A stretch of 8,747 nucleotides of DNA from an uncultured Terrimonas sp. GTDB lineage: Bacteria > Bacteroidota > Bacteroidia > Chitinophagales > Chitinophagaceae. The notes under the pieces are model-generated. The model did not search any database. It was not told the origin of the DNA and saw only the letters and a program-made list of their open reading frames with translations. Positions within the stretch are counted from its first letter, which is position 1; every line of letters begins with the position of its first letter. The stretch spans positions 1 through 8,747 of the forward strand of contig CAMPJQ010000082.1 in assembly GCA_946886925.1 (NCBI GenBank), read 5' to 3'. Shown one piece after another: positions 6,393 through 8,747 of this stretch. The position numbers and the translations under genes were made by a program.

Positions 6393-8615
6393 ATGAGAAA
6401 GCAATTGTTATTTACACTGACCCTCTTCACTTCCATTCTTTCATGCTCGGAAAAGAAGAATCCCGATACACAAACTGCATATACCGATCTGCCTTATCAG
6501 CAGGATTATAGCATTAAATATAATATAACAGACAGCGGCGCCATATTGCATAAAGTGTATGCCGACCGCAATGGAGTTATCCAAATCCTTTCTTCCAAAG
6601 GTTTACTTCATCCCTTTTCAGGAGCCATGCTTTATCCCGGAACACTTGTACCTGATGACACTTACCGGCCCATGAAAGATAAAAAGATTGCTGGCAGCGG
6701 TTTATACCAGCATCAATTTGTATACCTCGATGACAAAGCCGTGCTCAGCAATGCATGGGCGGGGGATTTATATTCCAAACATGACTTACCCAATGCCACT
6801 GTATTTGCCGGAGGTGATGATTTCGCCTTTTTGATCTCTGACGGAAGTTCATTACAATACCTTAAGGATTCACAGGTGCTTTGGAAAAACAAAAGCGGCG
6901 GGCAGGTGCTTGATATTGTATATGACAGCCTAAAGCATTCTTTTCTAGTGCTTACCCCTCAACAAATATTTTCTTTTTCAACTGCAGACAAAAATTATAC
7001 AACGCTGTTTAAAGCAGACAGTCTTACCTGCTTTACCATAGCCAATGGGGGGAAAGATATTGTAGCAGGTACCCATAATGGTTATATCGTTATTGACGCA
7101 TTTACCGGAAAGCAAAAGGGAGAAATAAACAGGAAGTTGCCCTGGACGGCACTTACTGCTGTTACCGAAATAGAAGGCAAACTCTGGTTCGGTTCACAAA
7201 GAGGCGCTTTTATGCTTAAAGAAGATGGAAAGTTCAACTACTATGCTTCCAAACGATGGCTGCCCTCCGATGATGTAAAGCAAATCGTTAAAGGCGGGAA
7301 GAATAATGTACTTATTTTGACAGATGCAGGGCTGGCGAAGATATGTTTTACATCAATGACCCTGGAAGAAAAAGCCGCCTTTTTTGATAAACAGGTAAGA
7401 CAAAGGCATATCCGCAACGGGTTTAATGCCACGCTCGCCGGTATGAAAGACGGTGACCTGGGAACAGGCCATATGGAAGATTCGGATAATGACGGTTTAT
7501 GGACCTCCATGTATCTCGGTGCAGAAGCTTTCCGCTATGCGGTTACCAAATCGCCGGAAGCTTTACAAAATTGCCGCGAATCGCTTGATGCCATGGAACG
7601 CCTTTATTCTGTTAATCCTGTAAAGGGCTTCCCGGCACGGTCATATGAAAGGAGAGGATACAAGCTCCACGACCCTGAAAAATGGATCCCCGCACCCAAT
7701 CCGGAATGGGATTGGAAATCAACCACCAGCAGCGACGAGGCTATCGGGCATATTTTTGTATTTGCCGTACTGGCAGAACTGGTAGATGATGAAGCCATAA
7801 AAAGCAAAGCTGTTGCATTGATAGATTCACTGATGCAGCATGTTGTTGATAATGATTTTTATTTAGTAGACTGGGATGGCAAACCTACCCTTTGGGGGAA
7901 ATGGAACCCGGAATATGTAAATGCAAGGCCCAAAAATGTAGGCGACAGAAAAATCAACTCTTCCAATATTATTGCCATGCTCCAAACGGCATATCATTTT
8001 ACCAAAAAAGAGATCTACAAGGAAAAGGCCTTTGAGCTGATGAACAAACACGGTTACCTCGAAAACCTGATGCGCCCCATGAAAGAGGTTGGCCCCGCTC
8101 CGGCAGATGCAGACGACTGGAGTAAAATGCTATCGCACGAATGGAATCATTCAGACGATGAAATGTATTTCCTGGGATATTGGGGTTTATACCGCTATGC
8201 TTTCAACGATACACTCAAAGAAAAATTTAAAGAAGCCATTATTGATCACTGGGAGATAGAAAGACCTGAGAAAGAAGGCGCCTGGAATATTTTTACCGCG
8301 CTTACCGGTGCAAGAGAATTTGATCTGAAAGAGGCCGTATGGTATTTACAGGAATATCCGCTGGATATGATTGGCTGGACGGTGCGAAATAGTGAGAGAA
8401 AAGATATAGAACTGGTAGAACCCAATTTTCGAGGGCAAACAACCAAAGAAGTATTGCCACCCGATGAACTGGATATCAGCAGGCACAATGCCAACAGGTT
8501 CGATTTGAATGGCGGGCGCAACGGCAACAGCGAGTACAGCGCCGGCGACATATGGCTGCTTCCCTACTGGATGGGTCGCTATCTTGAAGTGATCAGCGCA
8601 CCGGAGAAGAAATAA
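6393..8615 (+). CDS. putative lipoprotein: beta-propeller-like half plus (alpha/alpha)6-toroid-like half
   Basis: From the ATG at 6393 the protein is 740 aa and begins with a lipoprotein signal peptide (MRKQLLFTLT, then SILSC with lipidated Cys18) followed by SEKKN, a charged stretch of the sort seen in Bacteroidota surface-exported lipoproteins. The frame is open upstream to 6255, but those 46 residues would bury the signal peptide, so I reject them. Residues about 35-320 are repeated short beta segments resembling the two-component-regulator type propeller (LWFGSQRGAFML near 264-275, NNVLILTDAGLAKI near 304-317). Residues about 325-735 are helical, with conserved-looking aromatic and acidic clusters: DSDNDGLWTSMYL 363-375, GFPARSYERRG 412-422, TSSDEAIGH 445-453, INSSNI 521-526, HEWNHSDDEMYFLGYWGLYRY 582-602 and WLLPYWMGRY 721-730. 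This resembles six-hairpin glycosidase or lyase toroids, so a carbohydrate-active or binding role is inferred, not shown. I cannot assign a family or activity. It is divergent from the amidohydrolase genes. Confidence 0.82.
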   Translation: MRKQLLFTLTLFTSILSCSEKKNPDTQTAYTDLPYQQDYSIKYNITDSGAILHKVYADRNGVIQILSSKGLLHPFSGAMLYPGTLVPDDTYRPMKDKKIAGSGLYQHQFVYLDDKAVLSNAWAGDLYSKHDLPNATVFAGGDDFAFLISDGSSLQYLKDSQVLWKNKSGGQVLDIVYDSLKHSFLVLTPQQIFSFSTADKNYTTLFKADSLTCFTIANGGKDIVAGTHNGYIVIDAFTGKQKGEINRKLPWTALTAVTEIEGKLWFGSQRGAFMLKEDGKFNYYASKRWLPSDDVKQIVKGGKNNVLILTDAGLAKICFTSMTLEEKAAFFDKQVRQRHIRNGFNATLAGMKDGDLGTGHMEDSDNDGLWTSMYLGAEAFRYAVTKSPEALQNCRESLDAMERLYSVNPVKGFPARSYERRGYKLHDPEKWIPAPNPEWDWKSTTSSDEAIGHIFVFAVLAELVDDEAIKSKAVALIDSLMQHVVDNDFYLVDWDGKPTLWGKWNPEYVNARPKNVGDRKINSSNIIAMLQTAYHFTKKEIYKEKAFELMNKHGYLENLMRPMKEVGPAPADADDWSKMLSHEWNHSDDEMYFLGYWGLYRYAFNDTLKEKFKEAIIDHWEIERPEKEGAWNIFTALTGAREFDLKEAVWYLQEYPLDMIGWTVRNSERKDIELVEPNFRGQTTKEVLPPDELDISRHNANRFDLNGGRNGNSEYSAGDIWLLPYWMGRYLEVISAPEKK

Positions 8616-8747
8616 GAGCGGAAAAAAATTTCGAAACATCCCTTATTTGTATCGGTTTCACCTGGCGCATGTAAACAACATAACGCTTACCCGTAACCGT
8701 TTTAATAAAACTTTATATATTCTTTTATACCATCGGCACAATTTTCG
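8616..8747. other. non-coding tail at the right edge
   Basis: No open frame with a plausible start is visible in these 132 bp apart from reverse-strand shadows of the lipoprotein gene. The region is A/T-rich at both ends and contains the inverted repeat listed separately. It is likely the 3' flank of the lipoprotein gene and the upstream region of whatever follows. Confidence 0.4.
8682..8701 (+). terminator. imperfect inverted repeat, weak terminator or operator candidate
   Basis: Arms AACG and CGTT enclose a C-C mismatch, then TTA/TAA arms around a CCCG loop, followed by TTAATAAAAC. It lies 66 bp past the stop of the lipoprotein gene. The stem is short, low in G+C and interrupted, and the T-run after it is poor, so as an intrinsic terminator it is weak. 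It could equally be a binding site for the promoter of a gene beyond the right edge. Confidence 0.22.

Noticed and set aside
8246..8639. Minus-strand frames antisense to the 3' end of the lipoprotein gene
   Set aside because: They overlap strongly supported coding sequence and show no recognisable motif or plausible start context.

Overview
The window looks like chromosomal DNA from a Bacteroidota bacterium, most likely of the Chitinophagaceae type. Three things point there: a paired set of secreted amidohydrolases of a kind I associate with this phylum, a lipoprotein with charged residues just after its lipobox cysteine, and the lack of recognisable Shine-Dalgarno sequences, with A/T-rich leaders instead. 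This assignment is inference; there is no rRNA or marker gene in the window.

Layout, left to right. (1) An AraC-family regulator on the + strand (42-932), whose promoter and probably its target genes lie mostly off the left edge. (2) A minus-strand run of three genes read from right to left: a large two-module secreted amidohydrolase (6168-3133), a smaller secreted amidohydrolase-like protein (3094-1787) 38 bp behind it, and a SanA/YdcF-like (DUF218) single-pass membrane protein (1659-1018) a further 127 bp behind. The first two are almost certainly co-transcribed; the third may be. (3) A 224-bp divergent intergenic region. (4) A + strand lipoprotein (6393-8615) with an N-terminal beta-rich, propeller-like half and a C-terminal helical half that resembles an (alpha/alpha)6 toroid. 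(5) A 132-bp non-coding tail with an imperfect inverted repeat.

The most notable feature is in the amidohydrolase pair. Of the three amidohydrolase modules, only the C-terminal half of the large protein keeps the full set of metal ligands (HxH, two further His, one Asp). The N-terminal half of the large protein and the separate smaller protein have both lost the HxH motif and the strand-6 His, yet keep the overall fold pattern and share unusual replacement motifs with each other. This suggests an envelope enzyme system with one catalytic module and two degenerate, perhaps structural or substrate-binding, modules. The substrate cannot be read from the sequence. No mobile elements, CRISPR arrays, tRNA or rRNA genes are visible, and the rest of the window looks like ordinary chromosomal gene content.
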